Positions 1 through 10,068 of a stretch of 64,000 bases of DNA are shown piece after piece; within the stretch, counting starts at the first letter, position 1, and every line of letters starts with the position of its first letter. The stretch lies in assembly GCF_013337765.1 (NCBI RefSeq), contig NZ_VBSB01000010.1, positions 372,001 to 436,000 of the forward strand, read 5' to 3'. The position numbers were made by a program, and so were the translations under genes. A model generated the notes under the pieces. It ran no database searches, was not told the DNA's origin, and saw only the letters and a list, made by a program, of their open reading frames with translations. The stretch is from Mycolicibacterium sphagni (GTDB lineage: Bacteria > Actinomycetota > Actinomycetes > Mycobacteriales > Mycobacteriaceae).

Positions 1-2311
1 CCGGATCGTCGTGCACCAACTCCATCACCCGGTCCATGTACCAGGTCAGTGCGCCGAAGTAGAAGGGCCGCTTCTTGTCCACGTCCTTGACCCAGTCGAA
101 GCGCAGGTTCTGCTCGCGGATCACGAACCAGGCCGTGTCGGCCAGCTTGGCGATCTTGCGGAAGTACCGACGCGGCAGATCCGGGTGAGTGGGGTCGTAC
201 TTCGCCAGCAGTAGCTGCATCTCGCGAACTTCCTTGAGTGCCAGCGTCATCCCCAGCCCAGACACCGGGTCGGCACTGGTGTAGGCATCCCCGACGACGA
301 GCAGAGCGCGCGGCAGGTTGCGCTTCTTCTCGTAGTGCAGCCGCAGCATGTTCGGGTAGCGGAAGTTGTAGATCGGCGACGCCGGCTCGAGTCCGTCGAT
401 GTTCTCGCCCACCACCTCCGACGGCATGAATTTGGCGAACTCCCGGAATTCCTGTGCCGTGCGCGGAGGCGAATAGCAGTTGTAGGCAACCAGCGTCGTG
501 GACAGGATCGTGCGCGAGCTGTCGGTGTAATACTGCGCGGCGTAGGTGTCCTCGTACGGGCGATACGCGTAGCAGATGAGCATCACCTTGTCGTCCCACT
601 GCCGCTCGGGCGGTACCTTGTGGAACATCGTGGAGTAGAAGCAGTTGATGATGTCCTGCTCGACTTCCGGGGCGCCAATCCCGATGCGGTCCAGGAAGTC
701 CGGGATGTGGGTGTTCTTCCCCGACGCATCCACGACGAATTCGGCTGGGACAACGTCGAGTTCGTCACCGCCGCGCGCTACCGCGACACCGAGGACGGTG
801 TCGCTGCCACGGTCGTAGACCAGGTCCGCCACTTCGGACTCGTAGTGGAAACTGATGCGCGGTTCGTTGTCCAGCCGGCGCCGCACACACCACTCCAGCA
901 GCGGTCGGCCTGCACAAACGATCTGAATGGGCCCGGTACCTGGTTTCTTCCACGTGCCGCCGAGCCGGATTCGGTACTGGGCGGCCATATCGACGTCGAA
1001 CGCACCCTCGCGGACCATATCGTCGATGATTCCCGGGAAGAACCGCTCCAGTTCGATGCGGCCCGCGGTGAGCAGATGGTGCAGGTGCCAGCCTTGTGCC
1101 GCTCCGGGCCTGCCCTCGCGACGGGCGTGCGGCGGGTCCTTCTCCAACACGATCACTTTGTCGAAGGTCTCGCTGAGCACCTTGGCCGCGGCGATTCCCG
1201 CGATGCTGCCGCCGACCACCACCGCGGTGCCTCGCCCGCGCCTGCGGACATCGTCCAGATCGATCGTGGCGTAGTCCAGCCGTGGCGGCGTTCGCCGACG
1301 CGTGGCGCCGCTGGCCACGAACTTCTCGTAATACAGGCCGGTTCCGTGGATACCGTTGTCAGTCAGCCAATTACGGGTGTCGCTCACGAGCCCGGCCGGG
1401 CCGCACAGGTACACGTCGGCGTTACCGCCGTAGAACATGCGCGTGTCGAGCATATCGGTGACCCGCCCCACCGACCCGTCCCAGGTGACGCTCGGACGGG
1501 AGACAACCGTGTGGACTTCCAGCCCCGGCAGACGCTTCTTCAGCGCTTCGAGTTCGTCGAGCTTGCAGAGATCTTCGACATCGCTCACGCCGTACACCAG
1601 GTGGACGGGGCCGCGGTGACCGTCGTCAAGGCTCTGCGCCATCGCGAGGATCGGCGACAATCCGGTACCGCCGGCCACCAGGACCACCGGCCGGGCGGGC
1701 GGTCGCAGATAGAAGCCACCCTTGCTGCAGCGCATGGCGATTCGGTCGCCGGGTTTGGCGCTCTCACGCAGGTAATCCGACATCACGCCCTGCGGCAGCA
1801 GCCGCACGATGAACTCCACCTCGGTACGTCCGTCGGCGGGATGAGCATAGGAATAGTTGCGCCACACGCTGGTCCCCGGCACCTGCAACTGCGCGAACTG
1901 CCCAGGCAGATAGACCAGCGGGTCCAGCCCGGAGACATCGATACGCAGCAGCGCCGTGGTCGGCGACACGTGCTCGACGGCGGTCACCACGCCGAAGCCG
2001 GTGACCAACCGCGCGGCGTTGTCATCGGCCGGGTACTGCAGGCTGATCACACAATCGGACTTCGCGAAGGTCTGACAGGTCAATACCTTGCGGGCATCCC
2101 GTTCGACCTCGGAAAGCCCTTCCGTGCGGCCCATCTCGTAATCACCTGACGCACAGGTGGCCACGCACGTTCCGCAGATCCCGCTCTGGCATTCGTTGAC
2201 GATCGCAATGCCGTGTTCCTCGGCAGCCTCCAGGATCGACTGATCGGGCTGCACTGGCATCGATTTCTGCGTTCCGTCCGAATACCGCACGGTGATCTCC
2301 GGCGCCTGCAT
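1..2311 (-). CDS. Ferredoxin-FNR-FAD monooxygenase fusion (3' end outside window)
   Basis: About 770 residues are visible, read on the minus strand from the ATG at 2311, with GAGAGGAA as ribosome site. Three modules follow in order. First is a plant-type [2Fe-2S] ferredoxin with Cys41, Cys46, Cys49 and Cys79 (C-x4-C-x2-C-x29-C). Second is an FNR-type reductase with RNYS at 151-154 (flavin), GGTGLSP at 214-220 and CGP at 303-305 (NAD(P)H side). Third is a class-A FAD hydroxylase/epoxidase-like domain with GGSIAG at 367-372, DASG near 527 and GDAYTSADP near 673. The likely role is a self-sufficient NAD(P)H-dependent oxygenase; the substrate is unknown. It lies 36 bases downstream of the LLM gene in the same direction, probably one operon. 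The ferredoxin-reductase half resembles electron-transfer components of ring hydroxylases, but fusion to a flavoprotein hydroxylase is unusual. The C terminus is cut by the window edge. Confidence 0.85.
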   Translation of the reverse strand, partial: MQAPEITVRYSDGTQKSMPVQPDQSILEAAEEHGIAIVNECQSGICGTCVATCASGDYEMGRTEGLSEVERDARKVLTCQTFAKSDCVISLQYPADDNAARLVTGFGVVTAVEHVSPTTALLRIDVSGLDPLVYLPGQFAQLQVPGTSVWRNYSYAHPADGRTEVEFIVRLLPQGVMSDYLRESAKPGDRIAMRCSKGGFYLRPPARPVVLVAGGTGLSPILAMAQSLDDGHRGPVHLVYGVSDVEDLCKLDELEALKKRLPGLEVHTVVSRPSVTWDGSVGRVTDMLDTRMFYGGNADVYLCGPAGLVSDTRNWLTDNGIHGTGLYYEKFVASGATRRRTPPRLDYATIDLDDVRRRGRGTAVVVGGSIAGIAAAKVLSETFDKVIVLEKDPPHARREGRPGAAQGWHLHHLLTAGRIELERFFPGIIDDMVREGAFDVDMAAQYRIRLGGTWKKPGTGPIQIVCAGRPLLEWCVRRRLDNEPRISFHYESEVADLVYDRGSDTVLGVAVARGGDELDVVPAEFVVDASGKNTHIPDFLDRIGIGAPEVEQDIINCFYSTMFHKVPPERQWDDKVMLICYAYRPYEDTYAAQYYTDSSRTILSTTLVAYNCYSPPRTAQEFREFAKFMPSEVVGENIDGLEPASPIYNFRYPNMLRLHYEKKRNLPRALLVVGDAYTSADPVSGLGMTLALKEVREMQLLLAKYDPTHPDLPRRYFRKIAKLADTAWFVIREQNLRFDWVKDVDKKRPFYFGALTWYMDRVMELVHDDP

Positions 2312-2347
2312 GGTGAAAGTTCCTCTCAGTCGTCCTACGGATTCCGG

Positions 2348-3457
2348 TCAGACGATCAACGACACCGGCTTCTTGGCGATGCGCGCGTTCAGCCGCGGCA
2401 TGACCTCCTCGGCCAGCAGCCGCATGGACTCCTTCCACGGACCGGGGTTGTCGAGGTAGTCGAAACCGAGGATCAGCAGATGGCCGAATCCGCCGACCTG
2501 GTCGTAGGTGGCTTCCAGCTTGTCGACCACGGTCTCGACCGAGCCGACCACAAAGGTGTTCTCGGCCAAGTACTCCGGAGTCACGTCTTCGTCGGGCACA
2601 GACGGGTTGTGCTTGTAGAACTTGGTCATGCCGAACATCCGGAAGGTCGGCAAGACGTACTCGCGCATATTGCGGCCCATCATGCCGTCCACCGCGTAGC
2701 GGAACGCCTGTTCGTCGGTTTCGGCGACGACGACCTCACGCACCAGGCGCCAGTCCTTGCGATCCGGCGTGCGCCCGGACCTCGCGGCGCCTTCCAGCAC
2801 CGCATCCCAATGCGAGGCAACGTATTCGGTGTTGAGATCCAGGCTCATCGGGAGGTAGCCGCGCTCGCCGGCCATCTTCAGCGTCTCGGAGCCCGCACTG
2901 AATCCGGTCACCCCGATCGGGGGGTGCGGCGCCTGGAAGGGCTTGATGTGCCGCTTCATCAGGCCTTCGAACATCGGCGCGATTCCGTTGGCATTCCAGT
3001 ACTTGCCGCGGAACTCCCACGGTTGGTCCTCGGTCCAGACCTTCAGCATGATCTCGAGCGCCTCACGGGTCATCTCGCGGTGCTCACCGTTCTGGCCGTC
3101 GACGTCGAACAGTGCCCAGTCCCCCGGAATGCCACTGGCGCCGACACCGAGCATGAACCGGCCCTGCGCGAGGTGGTCGAAGTACGCCACCCGGTGGGCC
3201 AGCTCGACCGGATGGTGATACGGCAGCAGATGCGCGCCGGGAGCGAGCTTGATGTTCTTGGTGCGCAGCAGCGCCTGAGCCAGCAGCAGATCCGGCGCGC
3301 AGATCGGTTCCCACGGCACCGTGAAGTGCTCACCGACCCACGCCTCCACATAGCCGAGTTCGTCAGCCAGCGTGATCAGGTCAAGGTCCCACTGGGTCGC
3401 GTCGTACAGGCTGCGCTCCGGTGGATGCGCCGGCATCAGGAAAATTCCGATCTCCAT
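2348..3457 (-). CDS. LLM-class flavin-dependent monooxygenase
   Basis: A 369-residue luciferase-like (bacterial luciferase/alkanal monooxygenase) TIM-barrel protein. The start MEIGIFLMPAHPP is chosen at ATG 3457, preceded by GAGAGGG; a longer frame to 3571 would add 38 unlike-family residues running into the promoter. Family marks are the N-terminal beta strand EIGIFLMP, WVGEHF near residues 40-45, the GVGASG loop and HPPIGVTGFSAGS, typical of F420- or FMN-dependent members. Which cofactor is used cannot be decided by eye. It is transcribed first, ahead of the ferredoxin-FNR-FAD fusion, and divergently from the crotonase/acyl-CoA dehydrogenase/FadD operon, so it probably takes part in the same degradation pathway. 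Confidence 0.88.
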   Translation of the reverse strand: MEIGIFLMPAHPPERSLYDATQWDLDLITLADELGYVEAWVGEHFTVPWEPICAPDLLLAQALLRTKNIKLAPGAHLLPYHHPVELAHRVAYFDHLAQGRFMLGVGASGIPGDWALFDVDGQNGEHREMTREALEIMLKVWTEDQPWEFRGKYWNANGIAPMFEGLMKRHIKPFQAPHPPIGVTGFSAGSETLKMAGERGYLPMSLDLNTEYVASHWDAVLEGAARSGRTPDRKDWRLVREVVVAETDEQAFRYAVDGMMGRNMREYVLPTFRMFGMTKFYKHNPSVPDEDVTPEYLAENTFVVGSVETVVDKLEATYDQVGGFGHLLILGFDYLDNPGPWKESMRLLAEEVMPRLNARIAKKPVSLIV

Positions 3458-3549
3458 CTTGAACCCTCTCGGTAGTGGTCGAGCAAGCGCACCTGATCCG
3501 TCGGCTGCGAGGTGCAACGCCTCTGTTTCAACATCCAACACAGTACTAG

Positions 3550-3587
3550 CAAGATACTTGATTGGATGCAAGAACCATTTTTCTTGC
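3550..3587. promoter_or_regulatory. Inverted repeats in the divergent promoter region
   Basis: The 246-bp gap between the divergent LLM and crotonase genes is relatively AT-rich and holds two dyads. One is CAAG-ATA-CTTG (3550-3560). The other is GCAAGAA-N6-TTCTTGC (3568-3574 and 3581-3587, perfect 7-bp arms). Both share the half-site CAAG/CTTG, so they may be operators for a regulator controlling both directions. No regulator gene for this cluster lies inside the window on its right side. Confidence 0.5.
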
Positions 3588-3703
3588 TTGTTTACTGAGC
3601 TGCTCGTTTCCTATCGAGCGTATCGGCTATGGACATTTTGATGGCAGTCCGCGTAGCGTGCTGCATCAGCGGCGGCCATACGCAACGAAGGAAGGGAGCA
3701 TTC

Positions 3704-4600
3704 GTGCAGCATTTCGACTACATCGGGTACGAGGTCATCGACGACGGCCGGATCGCCGTGATCACGCTCGATCGCCCGAAACAGCGCAACGCGCAGAACC
3801 GGGGAATGCTCGTCGAACTCGGGACAGCGTTCGAACTGGCCGAAGAGGACGACACCGTGCGCGTGGTGATCCTGCGCGGCGCAGGCCCGTGCTTCTCGGC
3901 CGGCCACGACCTCGGGTCCTCCGACGACGTCCGGGAACGTTCCGGCGGACCGGGTCAGCACCCCACCTACCAATGCAACGGCGGAACGCTGACCGGCGCC
4001 GCCGCCCGGCATCGGCAGGAATGGCATTACTTCTTCCAGAACACCAAGCGGTGGCGCAACCTGCGCAAGATCACCATCGCCGAGGTGCACGGACTGGTCT
4101 TGTCGGCGGGGCTGATGTTGACGTGGTGCTGCGATCTCATCGTCGCCGCACAGGACGCGGTCTTCGCCGACGTGGTCGGCACCCGGCTGGGGATGTGCGG
4201 GGTGGAGTACTTCGGCCACCCCTGGGAATTCGGGCCGCGCAAGGCCAAAGAACTGCTGCTCACCGGTGACTCGCTGAGCGCCGACGACGCCCACGCCCTC
4301 GGGATGGTCAGCAAGGTCTTCCCGACCGATGAGCTCTCGGAGCGCACCATCGAGTTCGCCCGCCGCATCGCCAAGGTGCCGACTGTCGCGTCGCTGCTGA
4401 TCAAGGAGTCGGTGAACCAGACCGTGGATGCGATGGGTTTCTCCACCGCCCTGGACGCCTGTTTCTCGCTGCACCAGCTCAATCACTCGCATTGGGCCGA
4501 GCTGAATGGCAATCCGCTGGGTATCGGGACCGTCGAAGACGGGTTGGAGGACTGGCGGCTGGCTCCGGAAATCCTGCCCGTATCGAAAAGCCGGCCCTGA
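3704..4600 (+). CDS. Crotonase (enoyl-CoA hydratase/isomerase) family protein
   Basis: A 298-residue crotonase-fold protein. GTG 3704 is preferred, with GAAGGGAG upstream; an in-frame ATG at 3629 would add 25 atypical residues inside the promoter region. The oxyanion-hole elements are visible: FSAGHDLG, and VHGLVLSAG in place of the common GGG loop. The two glutamates used by classical enoyl-CoA hydratases are not present: the residue matching Glu144 is Met (in SAGLMLTWCCD), and the FADVVGTRLG stretch lacks the Glu164 equivalent. It may therefore catalyse another crotonase reaction (isomerisation, C-C cleavage or thioester hydrolysis). It heads an operon with two acyl-CoA dehydrogenases and a double FadD, 18 bases before the first dehydrogenase. 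Confidence 0.85.
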   Translation: MQHFDYIGYEVIDDGRIAVITLDRPKQRNAQNRGMLVELGTAFELAEEDDTVRVVILRGAGPCFSAGHDLGSSDDVRERSGGPGQHPTYQCNGGTLTGAAARHRQEWHYFFQNTKRWRNLRKITIAEVHGLVLSAGLMLTWCCDLIVAAQDAVFADVVGTRLGMCGVEYFGHPWEFGPRKAKELLLTGDSLSADDAHALGMVSKVFPTDELSERTIEFARRIAKVPTVASLLIKESVNQTVDAMGFSTALDACFSLHQLNHSHWAELNGNPLGIGTVEDGLEDWRLAPEILPVSKSRP

Positions 4601-4618
4601 GTCGGGAGCGAAGCACAG

Positions 4619-5833
4619 GTGGACATCGACTATCCCCCCGAAGCGCAGTCGTTCCGCGACGAGATCCGGGAATTCCTGGCCGAGCATCTGCCACCGGACT
4701 GGACCGGACCCGGCGCGCTGCCGCCCGAGGAACGTGAAGAACTCCGGCACCGGTGGCGCAAGATCCTCGCCGACCGTGGGCTGGTGGCCGTCTCCTGGCC
4801 CAAGGCGTACGGCGGTGGCGGTCTGTCCGTGATCGAGCAGGCGGTGCTGGCCGAGGAGTTTTCGCGCGGCGGCGCACCCGAGCGCGACGAGAACGACATG
4901 TTCGGCATCGACCTTCTGGGCAACACCCTGATCGCTGTCGGCACCGAAGAGCAGAAGAAGCATTTCCTGCCTCGCATCCTGTCCGGCGAGGACCGCTGGT
5001 GCCAGGGCTTCTCCGAACCGGAGGCGGGGTCGGATCTCGCATCGGTGCGGACGAAGGCTGTTCTGGACGGCGATGAATGGCTGATCAACGGGCAGAAGAT
5101 CTGGACGTCGGCGGGTCCGACGGCCAACTGGATCTTCGTGCTGGCCCGCACCGACCCCGAGGTGCCGAAGCACAAGGGCCTTTCGATGTTGTTGTTGCCG
5201 GTCGACCAGCCCGGCGTGGTGGTACGGCCCATCGTCAACGCAGCCGGACACGCGTCGTTCTCCGAGGTCTTCTTCACCGACGCCCGCGCCAGGGCAGTCG
5301 ACGTGCTGGGCGGTATCGGCGGCGGCTGGGCGACCGCGATGACGGTCCTCGGCTTTGAACGTGGTTCCCAGATCACCACGGCGGCAATCGAGTTCGGCCG
5401 GGGACTGGACTGGCTGCGGCAACTCGCCAGGGAACGGGGCAGGCACACCGATCCGCTGGTCCGCGACGAGCTCGCGTGGTGCTATTCGCGCGTCCAGATC
5501 CTGCGCTACCAGGGCTACCGCGGTCTGACCGCGCTGCTGAACGGGCAGCGACCGGGTGCCGGGGCCGCCATCAACAAGGTGATCTGGAGCGAATACTTCC
5601 GCAGGTACACCGACCTGGCGGTCGAAATCCTTGGTATCGACGCACTTCACGCAGGCGGCCCGGGAAACGGTGGCGCACTGATCATCCCCGTACCAGGAAC
5701 ACCGAACTCAGCGGCCTGCTGGCTCGACGAGCTGCTCTACGCACGGGCCGCCACCATCTATGCGGGCAGCTCACAGATCCAGCGCAATGTGATCGGCGAA
5801 CAGCTGCTCGGACTTCCGAAGGAGCCACGCTGA
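4619..5833 (+). CDS. Acyl-CoA dehydrogenase, alpha-type subunit
   Basis: A 404-residue acyl-CoA dehydrogenase starting at GTG 4619 (GGGAGCGAAG upstream). Marks are WPKAYGGGG in the N-terminal helical domain, [18 protein letters not shown] and GQKIWTSAG in the middle flavin-binding beta domain, and a C-terminal [10 protein letters not shown]. In medium-chain enzymes the last position reads Y-E-G with the catalytic Glu; here it is Ala, so the base must sit elsewhere or the partner must matter. Its stop is 1 base before the next dehydrogenase. Such adjacent unequal pairs form alpha2beta2 enzymes in mycobacterial sterol side-chain catabolism (FadE26/27 and FadE28/29 types), which is the inference here. 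The substrate is unknown. Confidence 0.88.
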   Translation: MDIDYPPEAQSFRDEIREFLAEHLPPDWTGPGALPPEEREELRHRWRKILADRGLVAVSWPKAYGGGGLSVIEQAVLAEEFSRGGAPERDENDMFGIDLLGNTLIAVGTEEQKKHFLPRILSGEDRWCQGFSEPEAGSDLASVRTKAVLDGDEWLINGQKIWTSAGPTANWIFVLARTDPEVPKHKGLSMLLLPVDQPGVVVRPIVNAAGHASFSEVFFTDARARAVDVLGGIGGGWATAMTVLGFERGSQITTAAIEFGRGLDWLRQLARERGRHTDPLVRDELAWCYSRVQILRYQGYRGLTALLNGQRPGAGAAINKVIWSEYFRRYTDLAVEILGIDALHAGGPGNGGALIIPVPGTPNSAACWLDELLYARAATIYAGSSQIQRNVIGEQLLGLPKEPR

Positions 5834-5834
5834 C

Positions 5835-6926
5835 ATGGATTTTCGGTACAACACCGAGCAACTGGACTTTCGCGATTCGATGCGCGCCTTCCTGCAGGAG
5901 GCCCCGCTGTCGTGGGTCCGCGACGTCGCCGGAGCACACGGCCACGACGCTCGGCTGTGGCAACGACTCTGTCGCGAACTGGAACTACCTGGGCTCACGG
6001 TCCCGGAGGAGTACGGCGGGGTAGGCGGCACCTTGGTCGAATCGGCGATCGCGTTCGAGGAATTCGGCCGTGCACTGACCCCGGTTCCGCTGGCCGGCCA
6101 CGCCTTCGTCGTGCAGGCCGTGCTGAGCATGGGCAGCGAGGAACAACGTCAGCGCCTGCTGCCCGCACTGCTCAACGGCGAGCGCATCGCGACGTTCACG
6201 GCCACCGGGCCCGGCGCCACCGACCCGGCGGCAGCGACGGTGTCAGCCTCTCGAGATGCGGGCCGGACAGTGCTGGACGGGGTATCCACGCCGGTTCTGC
6301 ACGGCCATGTCGCAGGCCTGTTCGTCGTCGCGGCACGCGCCGACGAGGCGGTCGGACTCTACGTGATCAACGCCGATGCACCCGGTGTCAGCGTCGAGCG
6401 GCTGCCGTCGTTCGACATCACCCGGCCCGTTGCCCGGGTGACGCTGCAGCAGGCCGAAGCCGAACCCCTTGACGCCGCCCCCGATCAGTTCGAGCGGGTG
6501 CTGGACACCGCACGAGTGCTGCTGGCCGCCGAGATGCTCGGCGGCGCCGAAGCCTGCCTGGCCCTGTCCGTCGAATATTCCTGCAGTAGAAGGCAGTTCG
6601 ATCGGGCGATCGGAATGTTCCAGGCGGTCAAGCATATGTGCGCCGAGATGGCAATCGAGATCGACGCGACCAGGGTCGCGGTGATGTTCGCGGCGATGAG
6701 TGCCGGCGACCCCGGTGAATTGGCCATCGCCGCGCCGTTGGTGAAGGCGCAGGCCGCCGACACGTTCACCCTCTGTGCGAGCACGGCCACGCAGGTGCAC
6801 GGTGGTATCGCCTTCACCTGGGAGCACGACCTACACCTCTATCTGCGACGGGCCAAGACCACCGAGGCCCTCTTCGGTAGCAGCACCCAGCACCGGGCAC
6901 TGCTCGCCGACCGGGTCGGCCTATGA
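5835..6926 (+). CDS. Acyl-CoA dehydrogenase, beta-type subunit
   Basis: A 363-residue acyl-CoA dehydrogenase of the short, partner-dependent type. It has [10 protein letters not shown] in the N-terminal domain, a weakly conserved middle domain, and the C-terminal [20 protein letters not shown] typical of FadE27/FadE29-like subunits. It begins 2 bases after the stop of the preceding dehydrogenase and its stop overlaps the ATG of the double FadD (ATGA), so translation is coupled. It probably forms a heterotetramer with the upstream subunit, shared flavin sites lying at the interface as known for sterol-degrading pairs. Bulky or branched CoA thioesters are plausible substrates by analogy only. 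Confidence 0.86.
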   Translation: MDFRYNTEQLDFRDSMRAFLQEAPLSWVRDVAGAHGHDARLWQRLCRELELPGLTVPEEYGGVGGTLVESAIAFEEFGRALTPVPLAGHAFVVQAVLSMGSEEQRQRLLPALLNGERIATFTATGPGATDPAAATVSASRDAGRTVLDGVSTPVLHGHVAGLFVVAARADEAVGLYVINADAPGVSVERLPSFDITRPVARVTLQQAEAEPLDAAPDQFERVLDTARVLLAAEMLGGAEACLALSVEYSCSRRQFDRAIGMFQAVKHMCAEMAIEIDATRVAVMFAAMSAGDPGELAIAAPLVKAQAADTFTLCASTATQVHGGIAFTWEHDLHLYLRRAKTTEALFGSSTQHRALLADRVGL

Positions 6927-9900
6927 CCACGTCCGCGTCGACGGGGATCACCCTGAGCGACGTCCTCGCCCGGCACGCGCGGGTGCGTCCCGACGCCGTC
7001 GCTTTCGCCGACCCGCGCCGCCGCGCCACCTTCGGCGAGGTAGACGCCCGAGTGACGCGGCTGGCAAACGCGTTGACGCAACGCGGGATCAGGCGCGGCG
7101 ATCGGGTCGCGGTGCTGGGGCTCAACAGCCTGGAAATCGTCGAAACCTGGTTCGCCGCATTACGTCTGGGGGCGGCCGTGGTGCCGCTGAATTTCCGTCT
7201 TGTCGCCGACGAGATCGCCTACCTGCTGGCCGACAGCGGCGCGAGCGCGGTCGTCGTCGATGCCGCGCTGGTACCGGTGCTCGAGCGGGCGCGCGCGTCA
7301 TCGGTGCACACCGTGCTGACCATCGGCGGCGACCTGGAGGACGCGATCGACGGTGCCGGTATGGGGTCCGTCGACCCCTCCGTTAGCGACAACGACCCCG
7401 CGTTCATCATGTACACCTCGGGTACCACCGGCTTCCCCAAAGGCGCCGTACTGACTCACCGCAACCTCTATCTGCACGCGTTCAGTTCGATTGCGACGCT
7501 GGGCCATCGCGCCGACGACGACTGCTGGTTGGGCGTGGCACCGCTGTTCCACACCGCAGGCGTATCGGGGATGCTGCCCGCATTCTTGACCGGTGGCAAA
7601 GTCGTCATCCCGTCCTCGGGCGGATTCGACGCCGAGCAGACGGTGCGCACGATCCTCGCGGAGCGGGTGACCTCGTGCTGGATGACCCCGGCGCAGTGGC
7701 AGATCGTCTGCGCGATGGACGGGCTCGCCGGATGGGATCTCTCGCACCTGCGGCGTATCTGGTGGGGCGCCGCCCCGGCGTCGACCACCTTGTTGCAGAA
7801 CATGATCGACGCCTTCAGAGGCGCCGAGATCGTCGCCGCATTCGGGCAGACCGAATGCAGCCCGATCACCTGCCTGCTGCGTGGCGACGACGCGATCGGA
7901 AAGATCGGCTCGGTGGGCACGCCCATGCTCAACGTCGAGGCCCGCATCGTCGACGACGAGATGAACGACGTCGCGCCAGGCACGGTCGGCGAAATCGTCT
8001 ATCAAGGCCCACTGGTGATGACGGGCTACTGGAACAAACCGGCCGAAACCGAAGAGGCTTTTCGCGGCGGATGGTTCCATTCCGGCGACCTGGTCAGGCA
8101 GGATGAGGACGGCTACATCTACGTGGTCGATCGGAAGAAAGACATGATCATTTCCGGCGGTGAGAACATCTACAGCGCCGAGGTCGAGAACGCCCTGGCG
8201 GCCCAGGAGAAGATCGCCGAGGTGGCCGTCATCGGTGTGCCGGACCCGAAGTGGGGCGAGACTCCCCTGGCGGTGATCGTGCCGCGCGATCCCGCTGACC
8301 CGCCGACCGACGACGAGATCGAATCGCACTGCCGCGAGCACCTGGCGGCCTACAAGCGCCCCCGCCGTGTGGCCATTGTTGACGCGTTGCCCCGCAACGC
8401 CAGCGGGAAGGTACTCAAGACCGTCCTGCGCGAGCGGTACGGCGCACCGTTGTCGTACACCGCGGGGACCGACGGCGTCGACCTGCTGGATGAGACCATC
8501 GGCGCGAACTTCGAACACACCGCCTCGGCATACCCCGATGTGGACGCACTGGTCGACGTCGCGTCAGGCAGGCGCTGGACCTATGCCGAGCTGAACCGCG
8601 ATATCGATTCGCTGGCAAGGGCACTGATGTCGTCCGGCATTTCCAAGGGCGACCGCGTCGGCATCTGGGCGCCCAACCGCGCGGAGTGGACCATCCTGCA
8701 ATACGCCACCGCCAAGGTCGGCGCGATCCTGGTGACCATCAACCCCGCCTACCGCACCCACGAACTGGCGTACGTCCTGCGGCATGCCGGCGTCCGGTTG
8801 CTGGTGTCGGCTACCGAATTCAAGTCCTCCGATTACCGCAGCATGGTCGCCGAGGTACGCCCCGACGTGCCGGACGTGACCGAGGTGGTGTTCCTCGATT
8901 CCCCCGACTGGGAGTCGCTGCGGCAGCGGGCGGACCAGACGTCTGCCGAGGAACTGCGCGCCCGGATGGACTCCCTGACCCCATCTGATCCCATCAACAT
9001 CCAATACACCTCCGGCACAACGGGTTCCCCAAAGGGGGCCATGCTGTCGCACCGCAACATCCTCAACAACGGCTTCTTCGTCACCGACCTGATCAACTTG
9101 CGCCCGGGCGACCGGCTGTGCATCCCGGTGCCGTTCTATCACTGCTTCGGCATGGTGATGGGCAATCTGGGGTGTACTACGCACGGCGCGACGATGGTCA
9201 TCCCGGCTGCCGGCTTCGACCCCGGCGCCACCCTGGCCGCGGTCGAACAGGAGCGCTGCACCGCGCTCTACGGGGTGCCGACCATGTTCATCGCAATGCT
9301 CGGGCACCCCGATCTTGCCCACCGTGACGTCACGTCCCTACGAACCGGCATCATGGCGGGCGCCCCATGCCCGGTGGAAATCATGAAGCGCTGCCTGGAT
9401 GTGCTCAACATGTCGGAGGTCTCCATCGCCTACGGCATGACCGAGACGTCGCCGGTCTCCTGTCAAACCCTCATCGATGACGATCTGGAACGTCGCACCG
9501 CCACCGTCGGGCGGGCCCACCCCCATGTCGAGATCAAGATCGTCGACCCTGACACCGGCGCGCTCGTCGAACGCGGTGCGACGGGCGAATTCTGTACCCG
9601 CGGCTACTCGGTGATGCTCGGCTACTGGAATGACGAGACCAAGACCGCCGAAGCGATCGACGAAGAGGGCTGGATGCACACGGGCGATCTCGCGGTGATG
9701 CGCGAGGACGGCTATTGCCAGATCGTCGGGCGGATCAAGGACATGGTGATCCGCGGCGGTGAGAACGTCTATCCCCGGGAGATCGAGGAATTCCTGTACA
9801 CCCACCCCGATATCGACGACGTCCAAGTGATCGGCGTACCCGACCCCCGGTACGGGGAAGAGATCTGCGCGTGGATCAAGATGCGCGCGGACAGTACGCC

Positions 9901-10066
9901 CCTGGATGCAGCAGGCGTGCAGGCGTTCGCGGCCGGAAAGTTGGCCCACTACAAGATTCCGCGCTACGTGCGTGTCGTCGACGACTTCCCGATGACCGTC
10001 ACCGGCAAGGTGCGCAAGGTCGAGATGCGCGCCGAGATGATCCGGCTGCTTGACTCGCCGCTTTAG
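6923..10066 (+). CDS. Tandem fusion of two acyl-CoA synthetases (FadD-FadD)
   Basis: One uninterrupted 1047-codon frame holds two complete AMP-forming ligases. Unit 1 covers about residues 1-508: P-loop-like [12 protein letters not shown] near 164, GWFHSGD near 386, and C-terminal NASGKVLK near 493 with the catalytic Lys. Unit 2 covers about 515-1047: [12 protein letters not shown] near 696, GWMHTGDLA, and TVTGKVRK near 1027. Both keep all core motifs, so both should be active. The junction ([15 protein letters not shown], about 8430-8475) joins a normal FadD end directly to a normal FadD beginning. An internal TTG near 8450 could start unit 2 separately. It activates acids to acyl-CoA via acyl-AMP, feeding the dehydrogenase pair and crotonase upstream. 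It is the last gene of this operon, followed by a terminator. Confidence 0.9.
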   Translation: MTTSASTGITLSDVLARHARVRPDAVAFADPRRRATFGEVDARVTRLANALTQRGIRRGDRVAVLGLNSLEIVETWFAALRLGAAVVPLNFRLVADEIAYLLADSGASAVVVDAALVPVLERARASSVHTVLTIGGDLEDAIDGAGMGSVDPSVSDNDPAFIMYTSGTTGFPKGAVLTHRNLYLHAFSSIATLGHRADDDCWLGVAPLFHTAGVSGMLPAFLTGGKVVIPSSGGFDAEQTVRTILAERVTSCWMTPAQWQIVCAMDGLAGWDLSHLRRIWWGAAPASTTLLQNMIDAFRGAEIVAAFGQTECSPITCLLRGDDAIGKIGSVGTPMLNVEARIVDDEMNDVAPGTVGEIVYQGPLVMTGYWNKPAETEEAFRGGWFHSGDLVRQDEDGYIYVVDRKKDMIISGGENIYSAEVENALAAQEKIAEVAVIGVPDPKWGETPLAVIVPRDPADPPTDDEIESHCREHLAAYKRPRRVAIVDALPRNASGKVLKTVLRERYGAPLSYTAGTDGVDLLDETIGANFEHTASAYPDVDALVDVASGRRWTYAELNRDIDSLARALMSSGISKGDRVGIWAPNRAEWTILQYATAKVGAILVTINPAYRTHELAYVLRHAGVRLLVSATEFKSSDYRSMVAEVRPDVPDVTEVVFLDSPDWESLRQRADQTSAEELRARMDSLTPSDPINIQYTSGTTGSPKGAMLSHRNILNNGFFVTDLINLRPGDRLCIPVPFYHCFGMVMGNLGCTTHGATMVIPAAGFDPGATLAAVEQERCTALYGVPTMFIAMLGHPDLAHRDVTSLRTGIMAGAPCPVEIMKRCLDVLNMSEVSIAYGMTETSPVSCQTLIDDDLERRTATVGRAHPHVEIKIVDPDTGALVERGATGEFCTRGYSVMLGYWNDETKTAEAIDEEGWMHTGDLAVMREDGYCQIVGRIKDMVIRGGENVYPREIEEFLYTHPDIDDVQVIGVPDPRYGEEICAWIKMRADSTPLDAAGVQAFAAGKLAHYKIPRYVRVVDDFPMTVTGKVRKVEMRAEMIRLLDSPL

Positions 10067-10068
10067 CG

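Noticed and set aside
335-2149. Long plus-strand open frame of 604 codons
   Set aside because: It is antisense to the ferredoxin-FNR-FAD fusion, whose frame shows many precise motifs; the plus-strand product is His/Arg/Val-rich without any family pattern, as expected in high-GC DNA.
3611-5650. Minus-strand open frame of 679 codons
   Set aside because: Antisense to the crotonase and first acyl-CoA dehydrogenase genes, both well supported; no recognisable motifs.
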